This document shows, one piece after another, positions 52,009 to 64,000 of a stretch of 64,000 nucleotides of DNA. Source of the stretch: Lingula anatina (lineage: Eukaryota > Brachiopoda > Lingulata > Lingulida > Lingulidae); assembly GCF_001039355.2 (NCBI RefSeq), contig NW_019774736.1:803084-867083 (forward strand), written 5' to 3'. The position numbers and the translations under genes are program-made. Below the pieces are notes generated by a model. That model made no database searches and was not told the origin of the DNA. It saw only the letters and a list, made by a program, of their open reading frames with translations. Within the stretch, counting starts at the first letter, position 1. Each line of letters begins with the position of its first letter.

Positions 52009-53540
52009 TATAAATGATTTACTAAAATTAATAAAGTAACCGTTTGAACTTGATTTGAACATCAGGGACTTTGTTATGATAATGACAATGTTACCACTGT
52101 GTATCTGATGACAAACTCTTGTCATTTGAAGCATCTATTATTTAGTTGTTATGGCTATACAACCTGTTCTTGAAAAAACACTTTCCATCAAGTTGAGTGT
52201 TTTAGGTATTCTTGTCTGTCTTTCTTAAACTTGTATGTGTAGAATACTTAAGCTGTAGGGTAATCATAGCCAAGAATTCATCATATTTTTATAAGTTGAA
52301 ACTTTTTACCCCTAGAGAAGAAAAGTTCTGTTAAACCATATATAATATGGTAACATTTTTGTTTTTATTTGTATTGTGATGTAAACAATGTTGCCATTAA
52401 TGGGAATACAGATATACAACTGCTGTAGAATGTCCAACCAAGCATGTGCACCTAGCACTACAATATGTTAACAATGGAAGAACACGCATAATAACGGGTT
52501 TTAAGTGACATGCAAGTATGTATGCGAGCTTACTTCCAGTGGCTCCATTACCGTCTGATACTGCTGATTTTAGGGAGGTCCTACAACACAGGGACAATAA
52601 CATAGTTAGGAGTTTGCATTTTACATAAATCAAAATGCTAGTCATAGTAGATGTAGATATATATATATATATACATACGTACGTATAAGAGTGAATAAGT
52701 AAGCTCTTTCTTTCTGTGGAAATATGGCCAGTCTCAGTGGAAAGTAGTGTTCTGCATGTACATGTTGCGTGTGAAAAATTGGCATCGACACTACATTTGG
52801 ATTGACAATATTGTGTGTGTGTGTAGTGCAGCTACATTGCTGACCATTTTGCTCTGCCATGTTTGTTTCAGTTAACACAACTTAGGTGTGTCAGAAATAA
52901 AATCAAAATTTATTTTGTAATTAAAAGGTGCAAAGTGTGACATTAAGTTAAACCTTTAGGTGCTCATTATATCACTTGAATATAGTTGTACTCTGTAGAC
53001 AGTTTGCTCTTGTTTTACATTTTTTTTTTATCCAATGTACTAAACATATGTTGATGTGTTAATGAAATGCCAAGACACGCCTTTATGAACAGCTAGCCAG
53101 GCCATGCGACACAGAATTTTACTAATTGAGTTTTAGAGAAGAGGTGGTCATGAAATTTAACTTGTTTTATTTCAAGCTTTTTAAAGAGCTTACTTGGTGG
53201 TGTTTGTACATTTTGGGTCATTTTATTTCTGTCTCCGGTGTTGTGCTGATGCCAAAATATTCTAGAAATGCTTCATAGGTCATGTGGGTGAGAGTGGCAC
53301 ACTGGCAGCAGATTTATACATCATTTCATAATTTATCTTTTAAATGTTTTATTATTTCTTCATGCATGCAAACACAAGTTCTCAACTTCAATAGATTTCT
53401 ATTACAAAAACTACTGGTACCTTTAAATGGCTAGTACTCACTTTGATTAGTCCAGCTGAATAGTGTACATATTTTTGCAATGAATGCTGATTCTGTATGC
53501 TTCGTACATCTATATGAATAAAGTATGGATGTGATTTAGG
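51005..53540 (+). other. 3' UTR of the nuclear receptor transcript
   Basis: No gene-like ORF follows the stop. Poly(A) signals AATAAA at 52896-52901 and 53517-53522 are candidate ends, the second being the likely distal one. The stretch contains a (TA)n(CA)n microsatellite at about 51966-52012, a (TA)n run at about 52657-52672 and a short (TG)n run near 52810. These could affect RNA structure or be neutral. Confidence 0.5.
51966..52012. repeat. (TA)n-(CA)n compound microsatellite
   Basis: ATATAT units pass into about ten CA units and back into TATA. It lies inside the probable 3' UTR of the nuclear receptor. Confidence 0.9.
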
Positions 53541-54825
53541 AATTGATGTCTTGGGTTTTTATGTTGTCATGGAAAGATATAGTCTAATTTTAAAAGCATT
53601 CTTATGATGCTATATTTCATTGATATACCAATATTCTTGGAAAATTTTCTGAACAAATATTGTGGAAGATTCTGTTAAGTCAACTATTTTAATATTTTCA
53701 AAACTGATACTCCTTCCAATATTGTTTTTTCAACATTTGATTGTAGAATTGTTTAGCAAGCCAAAAGTAAACTCTGTCAATCTAATTTAAAATATTCTTA
53801 GATTCAAATGATTGATACCATAAAACAAATTTGAAACTGATTTGATGTAGCAAATGTGCAAGAAATGTTTTTTTATCTGTTACCATATGAAAATCGTATA
53901 GACATTTTACAAAATATTTAAGGTTCCCAAAACAATAATTAGCAAAGCCAATTTTGTTTGGAATCTCTGATCATGGATTGAGACACAATAAAATCAGTGC
54001 ATCTTACCATTTTGCAGCTGTACCTTCATTACAAGGACATGTCCTGGTAACTGGGTTACTAAACCATTTCTGTTTCCTCCAAGAAATAAATGTTGCCAAA
54101 ATCAGCATAATAGTAAGAAATCACAAATAAATAAGAGGTTACTCAGTGCATACCATTGCACCTAAAAACTATCTGTAGTTTGGCCATTTGCTTGAACTAT
54201 TAGCACTCCTTTTTCACATACATAACATTGACCCAAAACATGATGTTGTGTTGATGGACATAAATCTTATTTATTGACAATTTATCAGAAAAACTCCATT
54301 AACTCTATATGGATATTTGCATAACAAGAATTCTCACTTCTGAAATCTCTTTGAAGTGTCTTTAAGGATAATAAGAGGACACCCACCATGAGTTAACCAA
54401 ATGGACAGCCTGTACTTTTTTTATTGTGATTGAGCATTCTTTTAAGAATTTTAATAACATACATAGGTCTTGAGGTCTAGCCAAATACCTGCCAATAAAA
54501 AAATTACATGTAATGCAATACCCCAATGGATTGTTGATATACTGAATGTGAGGCTTGGTCCTTCCTCTAACTTTAGTGAATAAATTACGTAAAAAAAATT
54601 ATCTTTATCAGATTATTAGTCAATGCACGAAAAAGATAGGAAGGCACCATTAAGTAAAACCCTATTTGAAAATGTTTATGATGTGTGATAGATTAACAAA
54701 AATATGTTTTTTTTTCTAATGTGAAGTATAAATTACAGTACATAAAGTACCCTTTTATTATTTTTAATTACTTCAGAGAAAAATTTCATCAGCTGTGTTA
54801 TATTATAAGAATGAAGTAATTTTAT
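53541..54825. other. Non-coding stretch, nothing recognised
   Basis: AT-rich DNA with only short random ORFs. No splice-bounded open segment or repeat structure that I can support. Confidence 0.5.
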
Positions 54826-54969
54826 TTCAGTCAACAGCTTAAAATTGAAACAGTTTTTACCTCCAATATTTCGATGTCTAGCATAACATCTTCATCAGGG
54901 AATAAGGCTATTCAGGTGAATCGAAATATCAGAGGTAAACACTATTTCAATATTAAGCTGTTGACTGAA
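54826..54969. mobile_element. 144-bp inverted-repeat element with CTGATGA...GAAA block
   Basis: The two arms of about 50 bp (54826-54875 and 54920-54969) are inverted copies starting TTCAGTCAACAGCTTAA and sharing ATTGAAA, TTTACCTC and ATATTTCGAT, with a few mismatches. The centre reads, on the minus strand, CTGATGA-A-GATGT-8 nt-ACATC-GAAA, a block of a kind often seen near the ends of animal retroelements. No clear target duplication was found. Its class (MITE or retroelement end fragment) is undecided. Confidence 0.65.
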
Positions 54970-55636
54970 GAAAAATTCTTTTGAATTACTTGTTTTTCTG
55001 AATAATTGCATTTTTCATGTGGGCCATCTAAATCAGTACAGACTCTACAGTTGTACCTGAAACGGTTCCATGCTTTAGGCACAGAATTACGACCACTGCA
55101 TGTAATGGGTTATGAAGCCCCCTCCTCTTTTCCACCTCTATTAGAAAACATCATTATTAAACCCATAACTGATGGAAGAAGAAATGTTGGTCCCAGGTCT
55201 TTAGTAGTTTTTTTTTCTTAGAGACTAGGGCTATCTGGGCTCAGGGTAAACATCTCATGGGGAATTTCTATTGCTCATCACTGTCATGGAAGTAAAAATA
55301 TATCGCTTTTAAATTTATGATCTTAGAATAATGACCAATTTTCTTTTGTTGTGAAGGAGACTTGAGATTTAGTTGATGAAAACAAAAAATTCTTCAACAC
55401 CAGACAATATAATTCCTAACAAAATGTGATCAATGCCTCTTTTGTCATTCTATATTTCAAGTAAGATAAAGATCTTTCTCCAAAGGTATTTGAGGGCTTG
55501 GTCAGTCGATTATTCAACCCAAAAGATTGCCATCATACTTATATTTTCTTTCAAGCATGCTGCTCTCCAGGTTGGCCCCTTGTTAAACAAACAGATAAAT
55601 GAAACCCAAACTGACAGACAGAATAATCCCATATCA

Positions 55637-55673
55637 AAAAAAAAAAATAATAATAATAATAATAATAAATGTT
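55637..55673. repeat. Poly(A)/(AAT)n microsatellite
   Basis: An A run is followed by about nine AAT units. The rest of 54970-57567 is non-coding, with AT-rich low-complexity patches (for example 56208-56250 and an A tract near 57248-57268). Confidence 0.9.
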
Positions 55674-57567
55674 ACTAATTGCTTACTTTTCCATTTTTTC
55701 CGCTGCATATCATTGTATGATAAAAAGATAAAACAAAATGTGCTTACATGCAATGAAAGATGTCCAGTAACACTTAAAATGCATTTTCAACATTTTACAC
55801 AATATTTGCCCTCTTGCAACTTTTAAATAACAATAACAGGTTAGGGGAAGTAAAATGCAACTGGAAATTCTTACATACAGGAACATTTGATAATTATTTG
55901 ATGGAGCATGCTGACATCTGTTGATTTTAACTTGTGTCTTCAAAGATTTTTTAAAAAATAAAATGTACCATTAAATATACCAAACAAATCATATTAAATC
56001 TTTCTAGCAAGAGGGATGTAACTTTACCTTGTTCTAGGTTTAAACAGTACCACAGATTAGTACACTTAAAAGCATTCAGTATAGCTAGACTGTCCTTGTA
56101 AAAGGGGGAATTATTGCCTTCCTGCTATTTTGGAATAAATGATGAACTGCCTTGAGCAGGGCGAATCAGAGGATTGTTTTATTTTAATTGGATGAAAATG
56201 ATTTTTGCTTTTATTTATTATTATTATTAATTTATTTTATTTTTTTGTATTAAGAATATCATCAATAATTTTTTGCCAGTCATGACATTCTTTTACTTTA
56301 ATTGGATCCAAAGCTTTTTTCCTTCGTTAGTTTTTACAAATAGGCTGCATTTTTGGGTAAATCAGATGTATTACTACTATTTCATTTAAAAAATAGTTTC
56401 ACAGGTAGAAAATATAGGGTCTGTCACAAAGACAAAAATCAAAATGGAACTTAGAGACAAAATATGCTGTAGGTAAGCCAAAAAACCAAGTTATACCACA
56501 AATGTGAACACCCTGAGATCAGCACTGTCAATAAAACCACAGGAATCCACTCACAGATTGCAGGGGATTGCCACAAATGGTGACATCTCTGCATTCACAC
56601 ACCACTCTGGCATCATAAATGAGGCCACAATGAAGTGCCATTACAACAAGAAGCCTTTAAAAAGATGGAAAATAGTGAAGTTTAAAAACACATAATTTAT
56701 TATCATGGATGCTTGTATTTATCTACCAATTGAGTATATTATGTGAAATAATACATCAGCCATGCTGGCATGTTGGGGATGTGTCACAAGTATAATATCT
56801 GGCTGGCAGACAGGGAGATGCAATTTGCTGAGCAAAGAGTCCTACAGATGTGTATCTTAAAAACAGACATGTTCCAGGTCAATGCACAGGCACAGCTGAC
56901 GTTGACACTTTTGACAATTGCGTGTCATAAAAGTTAATGCATTATGAAAACTGCACAGCTTTGGGTCATCCTCCCTATGCATGCTTGTTACAAGAGCATA
57001 AGGAAATAGCAAACATTCATCTGCTGAATGCATATTTTTTTTTGCAATAGAGATAGAGATATACAGTGAAGTGGCACTTTTCTATGACAGAGACAACAGT
57101 GGGGTAAAAGACTGAGCTGCACTACATGGATTTTATTTTACATCATATAAATGTCATTTAAACAGCTGGGATAAAAGCCACTCATTCAATATTTAGTTAA
57201 TTTATTCATTTATTATGCTCTATCATTTTTAACCAGTGAATATACAAAAAAAAAAAAGAAAAAAAAAATTATTTAGATCAATAGCAACCATAATGCTATA
57301 CAAGCATTCTGGGTGGACCGTATTAATACATGAGCAAATTGACCTTTTAACTACATCATAACCCACATGTTATTGCTGACATATTAAAGCCCCTGATTCG
57401 CAAAATTGAATAAGAATAACGGGCAGCCTGGTATCTTGAATGTGAGTCCCCTGAAGATGATTCAAAGTGGATTTAACATCCACAATGTGCCTACCAGTAG
57501 AGTAATTGCATAAAAATCTGTATCTCAGTTTGCCACTGCAACTGTTTGCAAGTGGAAGCCTGACGTA

Positions 57568-57725
57568 GGGGCCGTAGCGATAGTCCGAAGGTTCAATAGT
57601 CCGAAGGTTCATTGGTCCGAATGTTCACTATAGAACCTTCGGACCAATGAACCCTTGATTAAAAAATCGATGAAAATGTAACCACTTTTCGGACCAATGA
57701 ACCTTCGGACTATCGAGACGCCCCC
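57568..57725. mobile_element. 158-bp MITE with 8-bp target duplication CTGACGTA
   Basis: It is flanked by identical octamers CTGACGTA (57560-57567 and 57726-57733). The ends are inverted: GGGGCCGTAGCGATAG on the left and GGGGGCGTCTCGATAG for the inverted right end. The interior repeats the motif CCGAAGGTTC several times in both orientations, and forms a strong hairpin in which GTTCATTGGTCCGAA pairs with the downstream TTCGGACCAATGAAC. There is no coding capacity. An 8-bp duplication is the mark of hAT-type transposition, so a non-autonomous hAT element is inferred. Confidence 0.85.
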
Positions 57726-59456
57726 CTGACGTAAACCTCTCTGATTTAAATAACTGTATTGTGTAAAAAGACAAGAGTGTTTCAGTGAAATTGCATTGGG
57801 GTTGACTGATCTAAAAAAAAAAACGGTGGAATAGTTCCAGTCTATTTTTTTTTTTTTTTTTTTGGGGGGGGGGGGAGGGAGTATCACATCTCAACAGACA
57901 GCCACAAGGCAATATGACTTCTAACCAGCCCCACAGCTCTGCTAGGGCCTTACTAATTTACAGTGGCAGAAGGCGAGACGCACAATGGATTGGACCGACT
58001 CCCTGTGGTTAGTTACTGGTAATCATACAATCTTCTAAGATATTACATACTATAGGTATATAACCATGACAACTGAACTAAAAATTTTCTCTTAGGCTTC
58101 AGACATTCATGTACAACATGGCAATATCTACCTTAACATTGCATGTCAATAAAGAAAAAGCCACACAAGTGTAGAGAAAAAAAGAAAAGTGGTGATTGAT
58201 TACTCTTATTGCACACCAACTTCCTTTGATTCTTTAATCATCCTTTATTGTTTCAAGATCTAAAATTAAATATCCTGCCCACAGGCAGTGAACTACAAGC
58301 AATAGTTCCACTTTTATTGAACTACGCCTTATTAACTGGAGCATGAATTCTCCATGCCACGCTTCCCTAGCCATCTGCAACCATTGCTTGAACCACGACC
58401 CATGGCATTTTGTCATGAAAAGAACAAATACTGTGCTAGTTAGTCCTTCTTTGTAACTCACCACACTCAGCTTTAAGTACACACATTAGCAATATTAATC
58501 CTCCAGGATGCAATTTAGTTAAATTTGAATCAATACAACAGAAACAAGTTAGTACATCCTCTTAGTACCAGTACTGCCTTAAAAATTATTGCCCATGTTG
58601 TGCAGTATTGCACGCAAGCTCCCATCTTATCAATCATACATGTGGCTGCTCTTATTTGTACGACCGGTAGATGAGCGCATCCCACAAGCAAGACAAACCA
58701 GTTTTGATGTATGTGGTGGGAACAAAGAGTTCACAGTCCCTCATAATTTTAAATGGATCAGGTCAGGCAAACAGACAAAAATGTTAAATAATAAAAGATC
58801 TTGAGAAAGTTAACAAAGATCATCCCACATATCTAAAAGGAGCAAAGAACACCAAAGATAAGCATATCCCAAAAGTCAAATAATTATGACATCATGAGGC
58901 CTTGATTATAGAATAAAAAATCACACAATGCATCTAATGACCCTAAAAACCCTGTCCTTGGCTCTTAGAAAAATACATGAATCACAATCTTGAAAAAGTA
59001 CTTGGTACAATTTATTTTGCCATGTTTTACACCAATGCCATCAAACTTACTAGTTCTACAAGTGAGAAGCTACATCATTAAAGGTAAGAAAAAGTGATAA
59101 GAACACCTTAGGTTACCACAAACACGTCAGGTACTATGTCTGGTGACCTGATAAACGCTACTAGGTCACATGTGAAAAACAGTTACATGCTTATTATCTG
59201 ACTCCACTGATTCAACTGCACGTCTCTGGAACATCTACTTACACAGGTTATCCATGAGACTAGAACTGTATTCCTTTCACCCTAAAAACCTCAATAAAAT
59301 ATCATAAAAATTGCATCTTCTACACCTCAAAGGGCTTTCAATTTACAATTTATTCATCAAAACATATCATTATAGCACTAGAGGGAAAATTCAGTAATAC
59401 ATTTAGTATGATCAGCAAATTTGTATCTCAGCAGTCTACAATTACACTTTCTCTAA

Positions 59457-59457
<1 letters not shown>

Positions 59458-59516
<59 letters not shown>
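59458..59516. repeat. Poly(A)-(AT)n microsatellite
   Basis: About 31 A residues pass into about 14 AT units. It lies in the otherwise featureless non-coding stretch 57734-62178, which shows only random short ORFs and may in part be distal 3' UTR of the minus-strand acyltransferase gene. Confidence 0.95.
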
Positions 59517-59519
<3 letters not shown>

Positions 59520-62178
59520 CAATGTAATCAATATTTAATAGCTTATCACCCACATAAAAACACAGGCAAGTAATGACTGCCCAATTTCCTTTAATAAAGA
59601 AGAGTTCAGCTGAAATTAGCCCATATTTATAGTTTTCTTCAATCTTAATCTATCTATTCTTTTTCACTTTTATGATCTTTTTTATTTATTTCATTATGTT
59701 TTTTGACATTTTACATGAAGTAAAATTTTGCCAGTTTAATATCTAATTTTTGGAAAAATCAGGTCAACAACTTACAAAAAATATGAGTGATGATAAAACC
59801 TTCATACCACATTCTGGACATGAAACATCAAGTAAGGATTAACAACTAGGAATACTTGAGACCAATTAAAGTTAAAACTAAATCTACACAATAACTTTAA
59901 TGTAGCCCTTATGCAGCCAATATGGACAATAAGTTTCCATGTGTACAACATTACTGATTTAAAAATGAAACCACATTATTGGTACATACATTTTTATGAC
60001 TGTAACATGTGTGGTTCCATCTAACAAAATGTAACAGTTTGTCTTGAAAGACTCTTTTGATCTTTACATAACTGTCAAAATATCTGCCGCTCCAGCTTAT
60101 TTCATACTCATATGAAAAACACCAAAATGCACACACAGGATAAAAAGGTCTAACTGGACGAAAGTTAAAGAGGGACTAAGAACAAAGCCTAAAACATGTT
60201 TCAAAATGATGTTAACTGACAGAATTTAATTCCAATTTTATGTAACTTATTTTCTTTTATGAGCATAGATTTGTATTAAGCGATCAGTTTCAGGAGGGGG
60301 TGAAAGTAACAGTAAATGGCTTTACAAGAGAATTATTTAAAAAAAAACTTGGACCTTAAACCCATGACATCTAACGATGTGTACTAGGACAAAGACTTAG
60401 CTTATACATCTGAATTTATGCATCTAAAAATAATACTTAAAGAGGGACTGCTGGAGCAGTATATCTTTCCTCCGCATGTCCAGAGCACTGCAATTTATGA
60501 CCTTACTATTTCACAGATACCAAATATTGACATGCTGTCACTGTGGGATTCAATTAGTCTATTCTAATTTGACTAGAGGTTGGTAATGAATTTGTACAAG
60601 AGTATCATAAGCACAAAGTCATATAATTCATTTGTTGTCCTATCACTTAATTTCTCCCTGTAGACTTGTGCAATTGTGCAATGCCACACCAATCTGATTC
60701 TCCCTGGACCTGTCCTCAGACCACAGATTGCAGTGAATAGATTTCTCTGTAGATCTATAATAATGTAATTTTGACAAGTAACACTCTGCAAAGATGTCTG
60801 GCCTGGGGGACCAGTAGAACTGTGGCACACTGCAATCATCTAAAACATGTGATCCATGACATTTTCTACCTACACGTATTGTTTGATAACACGAAAAACC
60901 AACATTACTAATAATTTTCACTTTGTACCAAACAACTTAGCAGGGTAACCTTTAATTGAACAAACAAAAAATTCTGACATTATCATGAAAACTTTTTGGC
61001 TGTTATGTGATGTTATTTCTATTTTAGGCCCACATAGCCGCTAGTTATTTTTACTATGCCAGATCATCCAGCCATAAATTATTCCTGTGATGGGAAGATT
61101 CATCATGCAAAACACCTCTGTACCATGAATTTCAAATAACTACTCAATGTAACTCATTAGAAGTACAAAGAACTTTTCAGATAAAATGTTTTGTTTGGAA
61201 CAATGTGAAGGGAAAAGTTTATGGCACTGACAAGAAGAAAAACCGTAAGTAAGTATTTTTTTAACTCTCCACAACTAAGACTTTGGTCAAATTTCATTCA
61301 TTCATTATTTTCACAATTCCAAAACACAGATACTGAAGAATCAAGTACAGTATTTCTACTTTTATTCTTGCAGTTTTACACATTTCATAATTAACATTAA
61401 TGAATAACTGCATTTGCTATTTTTCTAAATCATCACTGAATAACCAATTTTAATTGTTAAAAAAAAACAGAAAAAAGTATTAACAAAATATAACAATGCC
61501 TTCTTAACAATACCTTATAAACAAGAGAAAGGAAACTAAATAGACCAACAATAAAAAAGTGTAATTGGTGGTTAACATCAACAATTGTGGTGCCTCTGCT
61601 CTTTCTCTTCAATTATACATAATTTGTTTTTTGACATGCAATATACATGTTCACCTGACTCTCCAACAACTGATGTCATGTCCGTCCTATTCATTAGTAG
61701 TCAATAACCTACCAGGAAAAAGTGTGGACATGAAAGTTTTGCGTTATTTGCTCCCAAGGGAAAACCATGGTCTGCACATATCAAATTATTACATTTCTAT
61801 TAATATTAATACCATAGGCTACTTCAGGCAAGGGTGCAGACATAGTTCTCCCCTGGAGGGTAAAGTATCCAAGAGGAGAGTGACTTTATGCATGCGACAG
61901 TGAACTTCACACAATCACAAGGCAGCAAGTCATAGGACTGGAAACTGTAGAATTATCCATTTTTTTCTCCTTGTCTTAACCTTGTACGCTCAGGATTTAC
62001 AGAAATATTAATATGATACCTCTTTAAATGTCTTAAGGAAACCAAACTACAGTTAATTCAAATCATTAAACATGAATATATTCTAGACTTGGGTGTAATG
62101 GCACAATATTCAGGTGTGTCACAACTTCAATTGGTAGAATGTGAACTCCTTGGTAAACATGCTCAATAAAAGATCATT

Positions 62179-62184
62179 TTTATT
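62179..62184 (-). terminator. Candidate poly(A) signal of the GPAT1-like gene
   Basis: TTTATT on the plus strand reads AATAAA on the minus strand, about 250 bp after the stop codon at 62436. This gives a short, plausible 3' UTR. Confidence 0.45.
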
Positions 62185-62435
62185 TGACAAGTCTTTTTGT
62201 TTTAGATACATTAAATTAAAGACACATGGGAATGTTTGCATATAACTTAATTTAATGTCCGATTGTCTGGTTTATGTACACCATGATGATCCCAGAAATT
62301 TCATTAACTAATTATTTTTCCGTTCCTTTATCTTTTCATATTTAAAATGCTTTAAACTCAACTCCCTTCACTTATCAACTATCCCCTGCAACTCCTATTC
62401 CGCAGTAATCCTCAAAAACAAAACCAACCAGATGT

Positions 62436-64000
62436 TCACATTCTGCAATCCTCTATAAAATCTATGAAGTCATTCAATCTTTCCTCCTCCCTGTACTTGT
62501 CACACAGGGAGACAGTCTTGGTGAACTCCACAGTTTTTGTATCATAGTAGATCTCCAACACCTTGATGCTCTGCAAAGCTTTAATAGCATTCTTCAAGCA
62601 CTCCATAGAAACACTTTCAGCTAAAACATAAAATTACATAATTTTTATAGCCTTCTCTACAGGTTATGCCCTCTTAACTGAAAAAACTGTCAAATGTAAA
62701 TCTGATAAGTGTTTTGCTTGATTCACTCAAGAAGCATTATTTTAAGAATTCTATTGAAATAGAAATTTCACAAGAAACACACTACTTAACATCTCTTACC
62801 AAATTCTGCCACTCCATCTTCAACTCTGTCTAAGGCAATTTGATGAATAGTACCCAAGAACTCATTTTCTGAAATGCCAAGTTAATATTCAGAAACCACC
62901 CTTTTAAAACTAAAATCATCATGCAAAACGATGATTAAAAGATAAAATAAAATCAAAATCTGGATATAATTGTAAATAAAAATATTATCTCTCCTCAATC
63001 AGAAATACAAAGCACTACACTTGTCTATCAATTTTCTTATCACAGAAAACAAAGCCATCCTTTTGTTTCTGTTTTTACCTGGCATATCCTCTTTCAAAAG
63101 CCTGGTCAAGGACTGCACTACTATCCAGTAAGACTCAATATATGGAGCCAGGACAGTCAGTAAGAAGTTGAAGCGATTATAGCAGTCAGGTTCATCTAGA
63201 AGAACCTGAAATTAACACCAAAAATTAATGACACCACTTTTCTAATCCACTGCATTAAATAATACTGAAAGGTCTTGTGTATAAAAAGATTGTAAAAAGC
63301 ACTTCAAAACAACTTGCATTCTGCAAAGACATGTTTCCCTTTTGCTTAACATTTTGGTTTGTGGTAGAGCACAGCAAGAATGTGACCTGATCAGTTGCTG
63401 CTTTACCTAACCAGTATTTGAAGGTCCCCACCTGCAATTTCTTAAATGCAACCTCTTCCTCCTCCTCTTCATCTGAGCTGTATTCTTGCATCTTTAAACT
63501 GGAGGCAAACCGTTTTGCCCACTGCATTTCCCTGGAGTCAGTGTATGCAGAGTGGAGGGAGGATTCCTCTTCTCTCAAGATTTCATATGTGATCAGCTTA
63601 TCCATGGCACTGCTTAGCTCTGTCCCAAGACTTGTGCAAGGCTGTAGAAATGCAAAAAGCATTTTTTTCTATGCTACAGTAAAACCAGGATCTGTTGGAT
63701 GAAGCTGTGCTAACTTAAGTTCCATTTACTCATCACCTTTCCTTAAGACTATTATCACATGTTATCTGAAAACTCTGACTTCATCTTATTTACTTATTTT
63801 ATAATATATTTTTTTAATATTTGCATTCCAAACATAATATCAAGGGAACAATTAATGAACAAAAGTAGGATCAAGTTGGTAAATATTCATTGCTTAAGCA
63901 GTCACTTATCAAGGGCTGTACTGCAATGAAGACTTACTGGAACAAATAAAAACTCATACTGCAGCAGTGCACACAGCCTTTGAGCTTTCTCCATGACTTC
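62436..64000 (-). CDS. GPAM: Glycerol-3-phosphate acyltransferase, mitochondrial type (GPAT1-like), C-terminal part
   Basis: Coding exons read 64000-63938 (open at the window edge), 63641-63432, 63205-63079, 62868-62800 and 62620-62436 (TGA). All are GT-AG and phase-consistent, giving the last 217 residues. GPAT1 adds an acyl chain to glycerol-3-phosphate at the outer mitochondrial membrane, the first step of glycerolipid synthesis. The conserved segment LCALLQYEFLFVPPC, the motif ...LAPYIESYW and a C-terminal AESVSMECLKNAIKAL block align with the C-terminal domain of animal GPAT1. The catalytic HX4D region lies outside the window. The C-terminus ends EDCRM and lacks the peroxisomal AKL-type signal of GNPAT, which favours GPAT1 (or GPAT2) over the dihydroxyacetone-phosphate enzyme. 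An acidic segment, SSDEEEEEE, lies in the second visible exon. Confidence 0.85.

Noticed and set aside
57370-61903. Several 80-112 codon ORFs in the right-hand non-coding stretch
   Set aside because: No domain resemblance, composition like the flanking AT-rich DNA, and overlap with MITE or low-complexity sequence; treated as random open frames.

Overview
The window is AT-rich animal nuclear DNA: spliced genes with GT-AG introns, AATAAA poly(A) signals, many microsatellites and several short inverted-repeat transposons, with long non-coding stretches between exons. An HR96/NR1J-type nuclear receptor and a GPAT1-type acyltransferase point to a bilaterian invertebrate. NR1J receptors are best known from protostomes, so a lophotrochozoan is my first guess, but the sequence alone cannot settle the phylum.

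Layout. (1) 1-420: the last exon of an unrecognised gene on the + strand, with its poly(A) signal. (2) 2.0-8.5 kb: no gene, but a cluster of non-autonomous DNA transposons. These include a 169-bp element with a 5-bp target duplication, a 452-bp element with TAA duplications nested inside an older inverted-repeat element, and a second copy of that older element. (3) 8.55-12.99 kb, minus strand: an eight-exon gene for a predicted secreted protein of about 708 residues. It has a signal peptide, a Trp-rich beta-propeller of the PLL/tectonin lectin type, a DWIGVF-type beta-sandwich domain and a helical Cys-containing C-terminus. (4) About 13.0-13.36 kb: its promoter, and a possible divergent first exon on the + strand. 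(5) 13.4-46 kb: no coding exon that I can support. It holds a 58-60 bp minisatellite carrying one nuclear-receptor half-site (AGGTCA) in most units, and a promoter-like block at 38.1 kb with CRE, CACGTG and AGGTCA sites followed by a candidate first exon. (6) 46.18-51.00 kb, plus strand: a 374-residue nuclear receptor in three coding exons, with a long 3' UTR to about 53.5 kb. (7) 53.5-62.2 kb: non-coding, with two more short inverted-repeat elements at 54.8 and 57.6 kb. (8) 62.4-64.0 kb, minus strand: the last five coding exons of a mitochondrial-type glycerol-3-phosphate acyltransferase gene, which runs off the right edge.

The three recognisable genes do not form an operon or an obvious pathway. 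A loose thematic link is lipid metabolism: HR96-type receptors are lipid/xenobiotic sensors and GPAT1 starts glycerolipid synthesis, but nothing here shows co-regulation. The most interesting leads are the domain combination of the secreted propeller protein, the possible 35-residue N-terminal extension of the receptor through upstream exons, and the AGGTCA-bearing minisatellite.
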